Of a stretch of 64,000 nt of DNA, positions 10,935-25,218 are shown piece after piece (the first letter of the stretch is position 1; each line of letters begins with the position of its first letter). The notes beneath the pieces were generated by a model. It saw only the letters and a program-made list of their open reading frames with translations, had not been told where the DNA came from and ran no database searches. The stretch spans positions 18,153,717-18,217,716 of the forward strand of contig NC_088305.1 of the NCBI RefSeq assembly GCF_032854445.1, read 5' to 3'. Made by a program: the position numbers and the translations under genes. This DNA comes from Liolophura sinensis. Its lineage: Eukaryota > Mollusca > Polyplacophora > Chitonida > Chitonidae.

Positions 10935-11480
10935 TTATGGACGGTGTCTGTGCATCTTTCGCTTGGTATTCAAAGGACAGTACTTCAAGGTGTGGGCCAT
11001 GTCTCCAGAGCTGCTGCAGATCGGGCAGGTGTATCGTCGGAGAATGGGACAAGTTACTCTTCCGGAGTCGTCTTTTAGCACGTGGCTGCCATACACTGAC
11101 AAGGGTTCTCCGTTGTTCTTGCAGAATACGCAGTGCCGTGAGACGCCGTTGACCCTGTTGTGAAGAAAACATGCGGTGGCCTTGGTGCGATATTGGTCAT
11201 GATGGGGCAGGTGGCGCCCAGAAGGATTGCTTCGCATTTTAATCTGGAACATGTCGTATTCGTCCAGCGCATGATCTGTCCCATTGGTGTAAAAGTCGTA
11301 CCACTCTATGGATCGGACATAGTCTAAATGGTACTCCGGTACTGTAGACAGGCACAGAACGTCTGGATTTAACTGCCACTCACCGCAACAGTCAGAGGAC
11401 GACGAGCTTGAAAAGGAGGAATTGTGTTGAGACTGCGGGCTCACTTGCCTTGAGGATACACGGTGTTGGGACATAGCCAT
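10935..11480 (-). CDS. nanos: Nanos copy 8, short form type A (181 aa)
   Basis: Protein identical to copy 4 (Arg7, Arg178), with one silent change at Glu49. No TATA box. It opens the second A-B-C block. Confidence 0.93.
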   Translation of the reverse strand: MAMSQHRVSSRQVSPQSQHNSSFSSSSSSDCCGEWQLNPDVLCLSTVPEYHLDYVRSIEWYDFYTNGTDHALDEYDMFQIKMRSNPSGRHLPHHDQYRTKATACFLHNRVNGVSRHCVFCKNNGEPLSVYGSHVLKDDSGRVTCPILRRYTCPICSSSGDMAHTLKYCPLNTKRKMHRHRP

Positions 11481-12454
11481 AAGAAAGTATAACTCATCAA
11501 CTGTGGTGATGTTTAGTAATTGTTGGTCTGTAAGAATGTCTTCTCATCAGGAGGGCATTCTGGATGACTTCAGACGGATTACGCCCCCTGTCATATGTTG
11601 ATAGCAATCTTGTTACATGGAGATAGCCGGTAAATAAGCGGCATGCCGTTTGATATGTGTCTATGAGAAGGGATTGGCCACTCCGTTAGCTTGTGTACGT
11701 GTGCACTCGATAAAGAATCCGAACCATGAATGTGGAATTTGAAGATTTTCTTTTCAATATTATTCCATTAAAGTTGCCCAGAAATTGTATTTTTCTTGTA
11801 CGTGTTAGCTGTTGAATTAATGAGGAATGCTAAAGCTACCGCCTTTGTGATTCTGTTTGAAGAAAGGTTTCTTTTGAAAAAATGTTTAAATGTCATTTAT
11901 ATTTCTTGTAGATTACAATAAAAACAGTATTAGGCCTCATACCTTTTTTCTGTCCCTGAGATAGTCTCGTAGCGCCATGTTGTCAAGTTCTCTTTACAAC
12001 TTACTTTGCGAAGAGATGTGAGTAAAAATAGAATAAAGGAAAGAGAATCAAATGGGTGTTTATAAAATAAATAAGGGAATTTTGTCGTAAATGGATATGA
12101 GTGTTGTGAATTTATGCATAAAATATTGTTCTGTACACACTTTTTAGACAACGAAGTAAAGATTGTGCAGTAATGAAGAAGAAAGAGTATAAGGTGTTAG
12201 AATTTTTTTATATGTAACTGTTTGACGCAATACCTGTAGAGACGTTCAGGTTTGAATATGTCGGACTAGTTATATGCTGGACAGTAATGAAAGCTGGTAA
12301 TATTATTGAGCAAGTCTAAGAGTCAAAGAGTTTGTTGTTTTCATTCAATGCTTTTTATTTTCTCACTTGGTAACATCGAACAAGGAAGAATGGTGATATG
12401 TTTTCTTTAGCACTCAAAGAAATAGCACAGTATGTATGTTTAAGCTAGCACAAG

Positions 12455-12997
12455 TTATGGACGGTGGCTGTGCATCTTTCGCTTGGTATTCAAAGGACAG
12501 TACTTCAAGGTGTGGGCCATGTCTCCAGAGCTGCTGCAGATCGGGCAGGTGTATCGTCGGAGAATTGGACAAGTTACTTTTCCGGAGTCGTCTTTTAGCA
12601 CGTGGCTGCCATACACTGACAAGGGTTCTCCGTTGTTCTTGCAGAATACGCAGTGCCGTGAGACGCCGTTGACCCTGTTGTGAAGAAAACATGCGGTGGT
12701 CTTGGTGCGATATTGGTCATGATGGGGCAGGTGGCGCCCAGAAGGATTGCTTCGCATTTTAATCTGGAACATGTATTCGTCCAGCGCATGATCTGTCCCA
12801 TTGGTGTAAAAGTCGTACCACTCTATGGATCGGACATAGTCTAAATGGTATTCCGGTAGTGTAGACAGGCACAGAACGTCTGGATTTAACTGCCACTCAC
12901 CGCAAAAGTCAGAGGACGACGAGCTTGAAAAGGAGGAATTGTGTTGAGACTGCGGGCTCACTTGCCTTGAGGATACACTGTGTTGGGACATAGCCAT
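12455..12997 (-). CDS. nanos: Nanos copy 9, short form type B variant (180 aa)
   Basis: Type B by its Asp76 deletion, Phe31 and Thr101, but with Ser45, Leu47 and a Lys in place of Arg in the first finger (position 141 in the 181-aa frame). The Lys is otherwise seen only in type D copies 11 and 26, suggesting conversion between types or recurrence. Zinc ligands intact. Confidence 0.92.
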   Translation of the reverse strand: MAMSQHSVSSRQVSPQSQHNSSFSSSSSSDFCGEWQLNPDVLCLSTLPEYHLDYVRSIEWYDFYTNGTDHALDEYMFQIKMRSNPSGRHLPHHDQYRTKTTACFLHNRVNGVSRHCVFCKNNGEPLSVYGSHVLKDDSGKVTCPILRRYTCPICSSSGDMAHTLKYCPLNTKRKMHSHRP

Positions 12998-13971
12998 AAG
13001 AAAGTATAACTCATCAACTGTGGTGATGTTTAGTAATTGTTGGTCTGTGAGAATGTCTTCTCATCAGGAGGGCAGACTGGATGACTTCAGACGGATTACG
13101 CCCCCTGTCATATGTTGATAGCAATTTTGTTACATGGAGATAGCCGGTAAATAAGCGGCATGCCGTTTGATATGTGTCTATGAGAAGAGATTGGCCACTC
13201 CGTTAGCTTGTGTACGTGTGCACTCGATAAAGAATCCGAACCATGAATGTGGAATTTGAAGTTTTTCTTTTCAATATTATTCCATTAAAGTTGCCCAGAA
13301 ATTGTATTTTTCTTGTACGTGTTAGCTGTTGAATTAATGAGGAATGCTAAAGCTACCGCCTTTGTGATTCTGTTTGAAGAAAGGTTTCTTTTGAAAAAAT
13401 GTTTAAATGTCATTTATATTTCTTGTAGATTACAATAAAGAAAGTATTAGGCCTCATACCTTTTTTCTGTCCCTGAGATAGTCTCGTAGCGCCATGTTGT
13501 CAAGTTCTCTTTACAACTTACTTTGCGAAGAGATGTGAGTAAAAATAGAATAAAGGAAAGAGAATCAAATGGGTGTTTATAAAATAAATAAGGGAATTTT
13601 GTCGTAAATGGATATGAGTGTTGTGAAATTATGCATAAAATATTGTTCTGTAAACACTTTTTAGACAACGAAGTAAAGATTGTGCAGTAATGAAGAAGAA
13701 AGAGTATAAGGTGTTAGAATTTTTTTACATGTAACTGTTTGACGCAATACCTGTAGAGACGTTCAGGTTTGAATATGTCGGACTAGTTATATGCTGGACA
13801 GTAATGAAAGCTGGTAATATTATTGAGCAAGTCTAAGAGTCAAAGAGTTTGTTGTTTTCATTCAATGCTTTTTATTTTCTCACTTGGTAACATCGAACAA
13901 GGAAGAATGGTGATATGTTCTCTTTAGCACTCAAAGAAATAGCACAATATGTATGTTTAAGCTAGCACAAG

Positions 13972-14580
13972 TTATGGACGGTGGCTGTGCATCTTTCGCT
14001 TGGTATTCAAAGGACAGTACTTCAAGGTGTGGGCCATGTCTCCAGAGCTGCTGCAGATCGGGCAGGTGTATCGTCGGAGAATGGGACAAGAGACTCTTCC
14101 GGAGTCGTCTTTTAGCACGTGGCTGCCATACACTGACAAGGGTTCTCCGTTGTTCTTGCAGAATACGCAGTGCCGTGAGACGCCGTTGACCCTGTTGTGA
14201 AGAAAACATGCGGTGGCCTTGGTGCGATATTGGTCATGATGGGGCAGGTGGCGCCCAGAAGGATTGCTTCGCATTTTAATCTGGAACATGTCGTATTCGT
14301 CCAGCGCATGATCTGTCCCATTGGTGTAAAAGTCGTACCACTCTATGGATCGGACATAGTCTAAATGGTATTCCGGTACTGTAGACAGGCACAGAACGTC
14401 TGGATTTAACTGCCACTCACCGCAACAGTCAGAGGACGACGAGCTTGAAAAGGAGGAATTGTGTTGAGACTGCGGGCTCACTTGCCTTGAGGATACACTG
14501 TTTTGGGACATAGCCATAATGCTTTCTGCTAGGGCAGAGGTGAGTTGCTGATACATGTTTACAAGTAAACTGGCTGGCAT
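13972..14580 (-). CDS. nanos: Nanos copy 10, long form type C (202 aa)
   Basis: Same protein as copy 6 (Asn6, Ser143). TATA box at 14626-14633. Both zinc fingers intact. Confidence 0.94.
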   Translation of the reverse strand: MPASLLVNMYQQLTSALAESIMAMSQNSVSSRQVSPQSQHNSSFSSSSSSDCCGEWQLNPDVLCLSTVPEYHLDYVRSIEWYDFYTNGTDHALDEYDMFQIKMRSNPSGRHLPHHDQYRTKATACFLHNRVNGVSRHCVFCKNNGEPLSVYGSHVLKDDSGRVSCPILRRYTCPICSSSGDMAHTLKYCPLNTKRKMHSHRP

Positions 14581-15643
14581 TGACTGTTGGACAGAAGTTA
14601 TGAGTATCCGTGTGAAATCAGCATGTATTTATATGGTAGCTGTGCATTGTTCTCAGTAGGGGATAGTTTAAGAAAGTATAACTCATCAACTGTGGTAATG
14701 TTTAGTAATTGTTGGTCTGTGAGAATGTCTTCTCATCAGGAGGGCAGTCTGGATGGCTTCAGACGGATTACGCCCCCTGTCATATGTTGATAGCAATCTT
14801 GTTACATGGAGATAGCCGGTAAATAAGCGGCATGCCGTTTGATATGTGTCTATGAGAAGGGATTGGCCACTCCGTTAGCTTGTGTACGTGTGCACTCGAT
14901 AAAGAATCCGAACCATGAATGTGGAATTTGAAGTTTTTCTTTTCAATATTATTCCATTAAAGTTGCCCAGAAATTGTATTTTTCTTGTACGTGTTAGCTG
15001 TTGAATTAATGAGGAATGCTAAAGCTACCGAGTCTGTGATTCTGTTTGAAGAAAGGTTTCTTTTGAAAAAATGTTTAAATGTCATTTATATTTCTTGTAG
15101 ATTACAATAAAGAAAGTATTAGGCCTCATACCTTTTTTCTGTCCCTGAGATAGTCTCGTAGCGCCATGTTGTCAAGTTCTCTTTACAACTTACTTTGCGA
15201 AGAGATGTGAGTAAAAATAGAATAAAGGAAAGAGAATCAAATGGGTGTTTATAAAATAAATAAGGGAATTTTGTCGTAAATGGATATGAGTGTTGTGAAA
15301 TTATGCATAAAATATTGTTCTGTACACACTTTTTAGACAACGAAGTAAAGATTGTGCAGTAATGAAGAAGAAAGTGTATAAGGTGTTAGAATTTTTTTAT
15401 ATGTAACTGTTTGACGCAATACCTGTAGAGACGTTCAGATTTGAATATGTCGGACTAGTTATATGCTGGACAGTAATGAAAGCTGGTATTATTGTTGAGC
15501 AAGTCTAAGAGTCAAAGAGTTTGTTGTTTTCATTCAATGCGTTTTATTTTCTCACTTGGGAACATCGAACAAGGAAGAACGGTGATATGTTCTCTTTAGC
15601 ACTCAAAGAAATAGCACAATATGTATGTTTAAGCTAGCACAAG

Positions 15644-16189
15644 TTATGGACGGTGGCTGTGCATCTTTCGCTTGGTATTCAAAGGACAGTACTTCAAGGT
15701 GTGGGCCATGTCTCCAAAGCTGCTGCAGATCGGGCAGGTGTATCGTCGGAGAATGGGACAAGTTACTTTTCCGGAGTCGTCTTTTAGCACGTGGCTGCCA
15801 TACACTGACAAGGGTTCTCCGTTGTTCTTGCAGAATACGCAGTGCCGTGAGACGCCGTTGACCCTGTTGTGAAGAAAACATGCGGTGGCCTTGGTGCGAT
15901 ATTGGTCATGATGGGGCAGGTGGCGCCCAGAAGGATTGCTTCGCATTTTAATCTGGAACATGTCGTATTCGTCCAGCGCATGATCTGTCCCATTGGTGTA
16001 AAAGTCGTACCACTCTATGGATCGGACATAGTCTAAATGGTATTCCGGTACTGTAGACAGGCACAGAGCGTCTGGATTTAACTGCCACTCACCGCAACAG
16101 TCAGAGGACGACGAGCTTGAAAAGGAGGAATTGTGTTGAGACTGCGGGCTCACTTGCCTTGAGGATACACGGTGTTGGGACATAGCCAT
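15644..16189 (-). CDS. nanos: Nanos copy 11, chimeric short form (A 5' end, D body; 181 aa)
   Basis: The 5' end is type A (Arg7, the 152-bp deletion, no TATA), while the rest is type D (Ala41, Phe158) with Lys141. The switch lies between about 16,070 and 16,165. It sits where a type D copy is expected in the A-B-C-D order, so a crossover or conversion inside the gene replaced the promoter half with a short-form one. Zinc ligands intact. Confidence 0.92.
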   Translation of the reverse strand: MAMSQHRVSSRQVSPQSQHNSSFSSSSSSDCCGEWQLNPDALCLSTVPEYHLDYVRSIEWYDFYTNGTDHALDEYDMFQIKMRSNPSGRHLPHHDQYRTKATACFLHNRVNGVSRHCVFCKNNGEPLSVYGSHVLKDDSGKVTCPILRRYTCPICSSFGDMAHTLKYCPLNTKRKMHSHRP

Positions 16190-17163
16190 AAGAAAGTATA
16201 ACTCATCAACTGTGGTGATGTTTAGTAATTGTTGGTCTGTAAGAATGTCTTCTCATCAGGAGGGCATTCTGGATGACTTCAGACGGATTACGCCCCCTGT
16301 CATATGTTGATAGCAATCTTGTTACATGGAGATAGCCGGTAAATAAGCGGCATGCCGTTTGATATGTGTCTATGAGAAGGGATTGGCCACTCCGTTAGCT
16401 TGTGTACGTGTGCACTCGATAAAGAATCCGAACCATGAATGTGGAATTTGAAGATTTTCTTTTCAATATTATTCCATTAAAGTTGCCCAGAAATTGTATT
16501 TTTCTTGTACGTGTTAGCTGTTGAATTAATGAGGAATGCTAAAGCTACCGCCTTTGTGATTCTGTTTGAAGAAAGGTTTCTTTTGAAAAAATGTTTAAAT
16601 GTCATTTATATTTCTTGTAGATTACAATAAAAACAGTATTAGGCCTCATACCTTTTTTCTGTCCCTGAGATAGTCTCGTAGCGCCATGTTGTCAAGTTCT
16701 CTTTACAACTTACTTTGCGAAGAGATGTGAGTAAAAATAGAATAAAGGAAAGAGAATCAAATGGGTGTTTATAAAATAAATAAGGGAATTTTGTCGTAAA
16801 TGGATATGAGTGTTGTGAATTTATGCATAAAATATTGTTCTGTACACACTTTTTAGACAACGAAGTAAAGATTGTGCAGTAATGAAGAAGAAAGAGTATA
16901 AGGTGTTAGAATTTTTTTATATGTAACTGTTTGACGCAATACCTGTAGAGACGTTCAGGTTTGAATATGTCGGACTAGTTATATGCTGGACAGTAATGAA
17001 AGCTGGTAATATTATTGAGCAAGTCTAAGAGTCAAAGAGTTTGTTGTTTTCATTCAATGCTTTTTATTTTCTCACTTGGTAACATCGAACAAGGAAGAAC
17101 GGTGATATGTTCTCTTTAGCACTCAAAGAAATAGCACAATATGTATGTTTAAGCTAGCACAAG

Positions 17164-17772
17164 TTATGGACGGTTGCTGTGCATCTTTCGCTTGGTATTC
17201 AAAGGACAGTACTTCAAGGTGTGGGCCATGTCTCCAGAGCTGCTGCAGATCGGGCAGGTGTATCGTCGGAGAATGGGACAAGTTACTCTTCCGGAGTCGT
17301 CTTTTAGCACGTGGCTGCCATACACTGACAAGGGTTCTCCGTTGTTCTTGCAGAATACGCAGTGCCGTGAGACGCCGTTGACCCTGTTGTGAAGAAAACA
17401 TGCGGTGGCCTTGGTGCGATATTGGTCATGATGGGGCAGGTGGCGCCCAGAAGGATTGCTTCGCATTTTAATCTGGAACATGTCGTATTCGTCCAGCGCA
17501 TGATCTGTCCCATTGGTGTAAAAGTCGTACCACTCTATGGATCGGACATAGTCTAAATGGTATTCCGGTACTGTAGACAGGCACAGAGCTTCTGGATTTA
17601 ACTGCCACTCACCGCAACAGTCAGAGGACGACGAGCTTGAAAAGGAGGAATTGTGTTGAGACTGCGGGCTCACTTGCCTTGAGGATACACTGTGTTGGGA
17701 CATAGCCATAATGCTTTCCGCTAGGGCAGAGGTGAGTTGCTGATACATGTTTACAAGTAAACTGGCTGGCAT
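17164..17772 (-). CDS. nanos: Nanos copy 12, long form type E (202 aa)
   Basis: Resembles copy 3 (Glu40-Ala41, His6, Ser7), with a private His179Asn change in the basic tail. TATA box at 17818-17825. Both fingers intact. This copy is extra to the A-B-C-D order. Confidence 0.94.
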   Translation of the reverse strand: MPASLLVNMYQQLTSALAESIMAMSQHSVSSRQVSPQSQHNSSFSSSSSSDCCGEWQLNPEALCLSTVPEYHLDYVRSIEWYDFYTNGTDHALDEYDMFQIKMRSNPSGRHLPHHDQYRTKATACFLHNRVNGVSRHCVFCKNNGEPLSVYGSHVLKDDSGRVTCPILRRYTCPICSSSGDMAHTLKYCPLNTKRKMHSNRP

Positions 17773-18836
17773 TGACTGTTGGACAGAAGTTATGAGTATC
17801 CGTGTGAAATCAGCATGTATTTATATGGTAGCTGTGCATTGTTCTCAGTAGGGGATAGCTTAAGAAAGTATAACTCATCAACTGTGGTGATGTTTAGTAA
17901 TTATTGGTCTGTGAGAATGTCTTCTCATCAGGAGGGCAGTCTGGATGGCTTCAGACGGATTACGCCCCCTGTCATATGTTGATAGCAATCTTGTTACATG
18001 GAGATAGCCGGTAAATAAGCGGCATGCCGTTTGATATGTGTCTATGAGAAGGGATTGGCCACTCCGTTAGCTTGTGTACATGTGCACTCGATAAAGAATC
18101 CGAACCATGAATGTGGAATTTGAAGTTTTTCTTTTCAATATTATTCCATTAAAGTTGCCCAGAAATTGTATTTTTCTTGTACGTGTTAGGAGTTGATTTA
18201 ATGAGGAATGCTAAAGCTACCGCCTTTGTGATTCTGTTTGAAGAAAGGTTTCTTTTGAAAAAATGTTTAAATGTCATTTATATTTCTTGTAGATTACAAT
18301 AAAGAAAGTATTAGGCCTCATACCTTTTTTCTGTCCCTGAGATAGTCTCGTAGCGCCATGTTGTCAAGTTCTCTTTACAACTTACTTTGCGAAGAGATGT
18401 GAGTAAAAATAGAATAAAGGAAAGAGAATCAAATGGGTGTTTATAAAATAAATAAGGGAATTTTGTCGTAAATGGATATGAGTGTTGTGAAATTATGCAT
18501 AAAATATTGTTCTGTACACACTTTTTAGACAACGAAGTAAAGATTGTGCAGTAATGAAGAAGAAAGAGTATAAGGTGTTAGAATTTTTTTTATATGTAAC
18601 TGTTTGACGCAATACCTGTAGAGACGTTCAGGTTTGAATATGTCGGACTAGTTATATGCTGGATAGTAATGAAAGCTGGTATTATTGTTGAGCAAGTCTA
18701 AGAGTCAAAGAGTTTGTTGTTTTCATTCAATGCGTTTTATTTTCTCACTTGGTAACATCGAACAAGGAAGAACGGTGATATGTTCTCTTTAGCACTCAAA
18801 GAAATAGCACAATATGTATGTTTAAGCTAGCACAAG

Positions 18837-19382
18837 TTATGGACGGTGTCTGTGCATCTTTCGCTTGGTATTCAAAGGACAGTACTTCAAGGTGTGGGCC
18901 ATGTCTCCAGAGCTGCTGCAGATCGGGCAGGTGTATCGTCGGAGAATGGGACAAGTTACTCTTCCGGAGTCGTCTTTTAGCACGTGGCTGCCATACACTG
19001 ACAAGGGTTCTCCGTTGTTCTTGCAGAATACGCAGTGCCGTGAGACGCCGTTGACCCTGTTGTGAAGAAAACATGCGGTGGCCTTGGTGCGATATTGGTC
19101 ATGATGGGGCAGGTGGCGCCCAGAAGGATTGCTTCGCATTTTAATCTGGAACATGTCGTATTCGTCCAGCGCATGATCTGTCCCATTGGTGTAAAAGTCG
19201 TACCACTCTATGGATCGGACATAGTCTAAATGGTATTCCGGTACTGTAGACAGGCACAGAACGTCTGGATTTAACTGCCACTCACCGCAACAGTCAGAGG
19301 ACGACGAGCTTGAAAAGGAGGAATTGTGTTGAGACTGCGGGCTCACTTGCCTTGAGGATACACGGTGTTGGGACATAGCCAT
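18837..19382 (-). CDS. nanos: Nanos copy 13, short form type A (181 aa)
   Basis: Protein identical to copy 4. No TATA box; ATG at the deletion junction. Starts the A-B-C-C block of copies 13-16. Confidence 0.93.
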   Translation of the reverse strand: MAMSQHRVSSRQVSPQSQHNSSFSSSSSSDCCGEWQLNPDVLCLSTVPEYHLDYVRSIEWYDFYTNGTDHALDEYDMFQIKMRSNPSGRHLPHHDQYRTKATACFLHNRVNGVSRHCVFCKNNGEPLSVYGSHVLKDDSGRVTCPILRRYTCPICSSSGDMAHTLKYCPLNTKRKMHRHRP

Positions 19383-20356
19383 AAGAAAGTATAACTCATC
19401 AACTGTGGTGATGTTTAGTAATTGTTGGTCTGTAAGAATGTCTTCTCATCAGGAGGGCATTCTGGATGACTTCAGACGGATTACGCCCCCTGTCATATGT
19501 TGATAGCAATCTTGTTACATGGAGATAGCCGGTAAATAAGCGGCATGCCGTTTGATATGTGTCTATGAGAAGGGATTGGCCACTCCGTTAGCTTGTGTAC
19601 GTGTGCACTCGATAAAGAATCCGAACCATGAATGTGGAATTTGAAGATTTTCTTTTCAATATTATTCCATTAAAGTTGCCCAGAAATTGTATTTTTCTTG
19701 TACGTGTTAGCTGTTGAATTAATGAGGAATGCTAAAGCTACCGCCTTTGTGATTCTGTTTGAAGAAAGGTTTCTTTTGAAAAAATGTTTAAATGTCATTT
19801 ATATTTCTTGTAGATTACAATAAAAACAGTATTAGGCCTCATACCTTTTTTCTGTCCCTGAGATAGTCTCGTAGCGCCATGTTGTCAAGTTCTCTTTACA
19901 ACTTACTTTGCGAAGAGATGTGAGTAAAAATAGAATAAAGGAAAGAGAATCAAATGGGTGTTTATAAAATAAATAAGGGAATTTTGTCGTAAATGGATAT
20001 GAGTGTTGTGAATTTATGCATAAAATATTGTTCTGTACACACTTTTTAGACAACGAAGTAAAGATTGTGCAGTAATGAAGAAGAAAGAGTATAAGGTGTT
20101 AGAATTTTTTTATATGTAACTGTTTGACGCAATACCTGTAGAGACGTTCAGGTTTGAATATGTCGGACTAGTTATATGCTGGACAGTAATGAAAGCTGGT
20201 AATATTATTGAGCAAGTCTAAGAGTCAAAGAGTTTGTTGTTTTCATTCAATGCTTTTTATTTTCTCACTTGGTAACATCGAACAAGGAAGAATGGTGATA
20301 TGTTTTCTTTAGCACTCAAAGAAATAGCACAGTATGTATGTTTAAGCTAGCACAAG

Positions 20357-20899
20357 TTATGGACGGTGGCTGTGCATCTTTCGCTTGGTATTCAAAGGAC
20401 AGTACTTCAAGGTGTGGGCCATGTCTCCAGAGCTGCTGCAGATCGGGCAGGTGTATCGTCGGAGAATTGGACAAGTTACTCTTCCGGAGTCGTCTTTTAG
20501 CACGTGGCTGCCATACACTGACAAGGGTTCTCCGTTGTTCTTGCAGAATACGCAGTGCCGTGAGACGCCGTTGACCCTGTTGTGAAGAAAACATGCGGTG
20601 GTCTTGGTGCGATATTGGTCATGATGGGGCAGGTGGCGCCCAGAAGGATTGCTTCGCATTTTAATCTGGAACATGTATTCGTCCAGCGCATGATCTGTCC
20701 CATTGGTGTAAAAGTCGTACCACTCTATGGATCGGACATAGTCTAAATGGTATTCCGGTACTGTAAACAGGCACAGAACGTCTGGATTTAACTGCCACTC
20801 ACCGCAAAAGTCAGAGGACGACGAGCTTGAAAAGGAGGAATTGTGTTGAGACTGCGGGCTCACTTGCCTTGAGGATACACTGTGTTGGGACATAGCCAT
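20357..20899 (-). CDS. nanos: Nanos copy 14, short form type B (180 aa)
   Basis: Protein identical to copies 2 and 5 (Asp76 deletion, Phe31, Phe45, Thr101). Zinc ligands intact, no TATA box. Confidence 0.93.
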   Translation of the reverse strand: MAMSQHSVSSRQVSPQSQHNSSFSSSSSSDFCGEWQLNPDVLCLFTVPEYHLDYVRSIEWYDFYTNGTDHALDEYMFQIKMRSNPSGRHLPHHDQYRTKTTACFLHNRVNGVSRHCVFCKNNGEPLSVYGSHVLKDDSGRVTCPILRRYTCPICSSSGDMAHTLKYCPLNTKRKMHSHRP

Positions 20900-21873
20900 A
20901 AGAAAGTATAACTCATCAACTGTGGTGATGTTTAGTAATTGTTGGTCTGTGAGAATGTCTTCTCATCAGGAGGGCAGACTGGATGACTTCAGACGGATTA
21001 CGCCCCCTGTCATATGTTGATAGCAATTTTGTTACATGGAGATAGCCGGTAAATAAGCGGCATGCCGTTTGATATGTGTCTATGAGAAGAGATTGGCCAC
21101 TCCGTTAGCTTGTGTACGTGTGCACTCGATAAAGAATCCGAACCATGAATGTGGAATTTGAAGTTTTTCTTTTCAATATTATTCCATTAAAGTTGCCCAG
21201 AAATTGTATTTTTCTTGTACGTGTTAGCTGTTGAATTAATGAGGAATGCTAAAGCTACCGCCTTTGTGATTCTGTTTGAAGAAAGGTTTCTTTTGAAAAA
21301 ATGTTTAAATGTCATTTATATTTCTTGTAGATTACAATAAAGAAAGTATTAGGCCTCATACCTTTTTTCTGTCCCTGAGATAGTCTCGTAGCGCCATGTT
21401 GTCAAGTTCTCTTTACAACTTACTTTGCGAAGAGATGTGAGTAAAAATAGAATAAAGGAAAGAGAATCAAATGGGTGTTTATAAAATAAATAAGGGAATT
21501 TTGTCGTAAATGGATATGAGTGTTGTGAAATTATGCATAAAATATTGTTCTGTAAACACTTTTTAGACAACGAAGTAAAGATTGTGCAGTAATGAAGAAG
21601 AAAGAGTATAAGGTGTTAGAATTTTTTTACATGTAACTGTTTGACGCAATACCTGTAGAGACGTTCAGGTTTGAATATGTCGGACTAGTTATATGCTGGA
21701 TAGTAATGAAAGCTGGTAATATTATTGAGCAAGTCTAAGAGTCAAAGAGTTTGTTGTTTTCATTCAATGCTTTTTATTTTCTCACTTGGTAACATCGAAC
21801 AAGGAAGAATGGTGATATGTTCTCTTTAGCACTCAAAGAAATAGCACAATATGTATGTTTAAGCTAGCACAAG

Positions 21874-22482
21874 TTATGGACGGTGGCTGTGCATCTTTCG
21901 CTTGGTATTCAAAGGACAGTACTTCAAGGTGTGGGCCATGTCTCCAGAGCTGCTGCAGATCGGGCAGGTGTATCTTCGGAGAATGGGACAAGAGACTCTT
22001 CCGGAGTCGTCTTTTAGCACGTGGCTGCCATACACTGACAAGGGTTCTCCGTTGTTCTTGCAGAATACGCAGTGCCGTGAGACGCCGTTGACCCTGTTGT
22101 GAAGAAAACATGCGGTGGCCTTGGTGCGATATTGGTCATGATGGGGCAGGTGGCGCCCAGAAGGATTGCTTCGCATTTTAATCTGGAACATGTCGTATTC
22201 GTCCAGCGCATGATCTGTCCCATTGGTGTAAAAGTCGTACCACTCTATGGATCGGACATAGTCTAAATGGTATTCCGGTACTGTAGACAGGCACAGAACG
22301 TCTGGATTTAACTGCCACTCACCGCAACAGTCAGAGGACGACGAGCTTGAAAAGGAGGAATTGTGTTGAGACTGCGGGCTCACTTGCCTTGAGGATACAC
22401 TGTTTTGGGACATAGCCATAATGCTTTCTGCTAGGGCAGAGGTGAGTTGCTGATACATGTTTACAAGTAAACTGGCTGGCAT
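21874..22482 (-). CDS. nanos: Nanos copy 15, long form type C (202 aa)
   Basis: Protein identical to copy 6; one private silent change at Arg149 between the two fingers. TATA box at 22528-22535. Confidence 0.94.
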   Translation of the reverse strand: MPASLLVNMYQQLTSALAESIMAMSQNSVSSRQVSPQSQHNSSFSSSSSSDCCGEWQLNPDVLCLSTVPEYHLDYVRSIEWYDFYTNGTDHALDEYDMFQIKMRSNPSGRHLPHHDQYRTKATACFLHNRVNGVSRHCVFCKNNGEPLSVYGSHVLKDDSGRVSCPILRRYTCPICSSSGDMAHTLKYCPLNTKRKMHSHRP

Positions 22483-23546
22483 TGACTGTTGGACAGAAGT
22501 TATGAGTATCCGTGTGAAATCAGCATGTATTTATATGGTAGCTGTGCATTGTTCTCAGTAGGGGATAGCTTAAGAAAGTATAACTCATCAACTGTGGTAA
22601 TGTTTAGTAATTGTTGGTCGGTGAGAATGTCTTCTCATCAGGAGGGCAGTCTGGATGGCTTCAGACGGATTACGCCCCCTGTCATATGTTGATAGCAATT
22701 TTGTTACATGGAGATAGCCGGTAAATAAGCGGCATGCCGTTTGATATGTGTCTATGAGAAGAGATTGGCCACTCCGTTAGCTTGTGTACGTGTGCACTCG
22801 ATAAAGAATCCGAACCATGAATGTGGAATTTGAAGTTTTTCTTTTCAATATTATTCCATTAAAGTTGCCCAGAAATTGTATTTTTCTTGTACGTGTTAGC
22901 TGTTGAATTAATGAGGAATGCTAAAGCTACCGCCTTTGTGATTCTGTTTGAAGAAAGGTTTCTTTTGAAAAAATGTTTAAATGTCATTTATATTTCTTGT
23001 AGATTACAATAAAGAAAGTATTAGGCCTCATACCTTTTTTCTGTCCCTGAGATAGTCTCGTAGCGCCATGTTGTCAAGTTCTCTTTACAACTTACTTTGC
23101 GAAGAGATGTGAGTAAAAATAGAATAAAGGAAAGAGAATCAAATGGGTGTTTATAAAATAAATAAGGGAATTTTGTCGTAAATGGATATGAGTGTTGTGA
23201 AATTATGCATAAAATATTGTTCTGTAAACACTTTTTAGACAACGAAGTAAAGATTGTGCAGTAATGAAGAAGAAAGAGTATAAGGTGTTAGAATTTTTTT
23301 TATATGTAACTGTTTGACGCAATACCTGTAGAGACGTTCAGGTTTGAATATGTCGGACTAGTTATATGCTGGACAGTAATGAAAGCTGGTAATATTATTG
23401 AGCAAGTCTAAGAGTCAAAGAGTTTGTTGTTTTCATTCAATGCTTTTTATTTTCTCACTTGGTAACATCGAACAAGGAAGAATGGTGATATGTTCTCTTT
23501 AGCACTCAAAGAAATAGCACAATATGTATGTTTAAGCTAGCACAAG

Positions 23547-24155
23547 TTATGGACGGTGGCTGTGCATCTTTCGCTTGGTATTCAAAGGACAGTACTTCAA
23601 GGTGTGGGCCATGTCTCCAGAGCTGCTGCAGATCGGGCAGGTGTATCGTCGGAGAATGGGACAAGAGACTCTTCCGGAGTCGTCTTTTAGCACGTGGCTG
23701 CCATACACTGACAAGGGTTCTCCGTTGTTCTTGCAGAATACGCAGTGCCGTGAGACGCCGTTGACCCTGTTGTGAAGAAAACATGCGGTGGCCTTGGTGC
23801 GATATTGGTCATGATGGGGCAGGTGGCGCCCAGAAGGATTGCTTCGCATTTTAATCTGGAACATGTCGTATTCGTCCAGCGCATGATCTGTCCCATTGGT
23901 GTAAAAGTCGTACCACTCTATGGATCGGACATAGTCTAAATGGTATTCCGGTACTGTAGACAGGCACAGAACGTCTGGATTTAACTGCCACTCACCGCAA
24001 CAGTCAGAGGACGACGAGCTTGAAAAGGAGGAATTGTGTTGAGACTGCGGGCTCACTTGCCTTGAGGATACACTGTTTTGGGACATAGCCATAATGCTTT
24101 CTGCTAGGGCAGAGGTGAGTTGCTGATACATGTTTACAAGTAAACTGGCTGGCAT
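23547..24155 (-). CDS. nanos: Nanos copy 16, long form type C (202 aa)
   Basis: Second type C copy in a row, protein identical to copy 6. It takes the place of the type D copy of a regular block, which points to unequal exchange. TATA box at 24201-24208. Confidence 0.94.
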   Translation of the reverse strand: MPASLLVNMYQQLTSALAESIMAMSQNSVSSRQVSPQSQHNSSFSSSSSSDCCGEWQLNPDVLCLSTVPEYHLDYVRSIEWYDFYTNGTDHALDEYDMFQIKMRSNPSGRHLPHHDQYRTKATACFLHNRVNGVSRHCVFCKNNGEPLSVYGSHVLKDDSGRVSCPILRRYTCPICSSSGDMAHTLKYCPLNTKRKMHSHRP

Positions 24156-25218
24156 TGACTGTTGGACAGAAGTTATGAGTATCCGTGTGAAATCAGCATG
24201 TATTTATATGGTAGCTGTGCATTGTTCTCAGTAGGGGATAGCTTAAGAAAGTATAACTCATCAACTGTGGTAATGTTTAGTAATTGTTGGTCTGTGAGAA
24301 TGTCTTCTCATCAGGAGGGCAGTCTGGATGGCTTCAGACGGATTACGCCCCCTGTCATATGTTGATAGCAATCTTGTTACATGGAGATAGCCGGTAAATA
24401 AGCGGCATGCCGTTTGATATGTGTCTATGAGAAGGGATTGGCCACTCCGTTAGCTTGTGTACGTGTGCACTCGATAAAGAATCCGAACCATGAATGTGGA
24501 ATTTGAAGTTTTTCTTTTCAATATTATTCCATTAAAGTTGCCCAGAAATTGTATTTTTCTTGTACGTGTTAGGTGTTGAATTAATGAGGAATGCTAAAGC
24601 TACCGAGTCTGTGATTCTGTTTGAAGAAAGGTTTCTTTTGAAAAAATGTTTAAATGTCATTTATATTTCTTGTAGATTACAATAAAGAAAGTATTAGGCC
24701 TCATACCTTTTTTCTGTCCCTGAGATAGTCTCGTAGCGCCATGTTGTCAAGTTCTCTTTACAACTTACTTTGCGAAGAGATGTGAGTAAAAATAGAATAA
24801 AGGAAAGAGAATCAAATGGGTGTTTATAAAATAAATAAGGGAATTTTGTCGTAAATGGATATGAGTGTTGTGAAATTATGCATAAAATATTGTTCTGTAC
24901 ACACTTTTTAGACAACGAAGTAAAGATTGTGCAGTAATGAAGAAGAAAGTGTATAAGGTGTTAGAATTTTTTTATATGTAACTGTTTGACGCAATACCTG
25001 TAGAGACGTTCAGGTTTGAATATGTCGGACTAGTTATATGCTGGATAGTAATGAAAGCTGGTATTATTGTTGAGCAAGTCTAAGAGTCAAAGAGTTTGTT
25101 GTTTTCATTCAATGCGTTTTATTTTCTCACTTGGTAACATCGAACAAGGAAGAACGGTGATATGTTCTCTTTAGCACTCAAAGAAATAGCACAATATGTA
25201 TGTTTAAGCTAGCACAAG

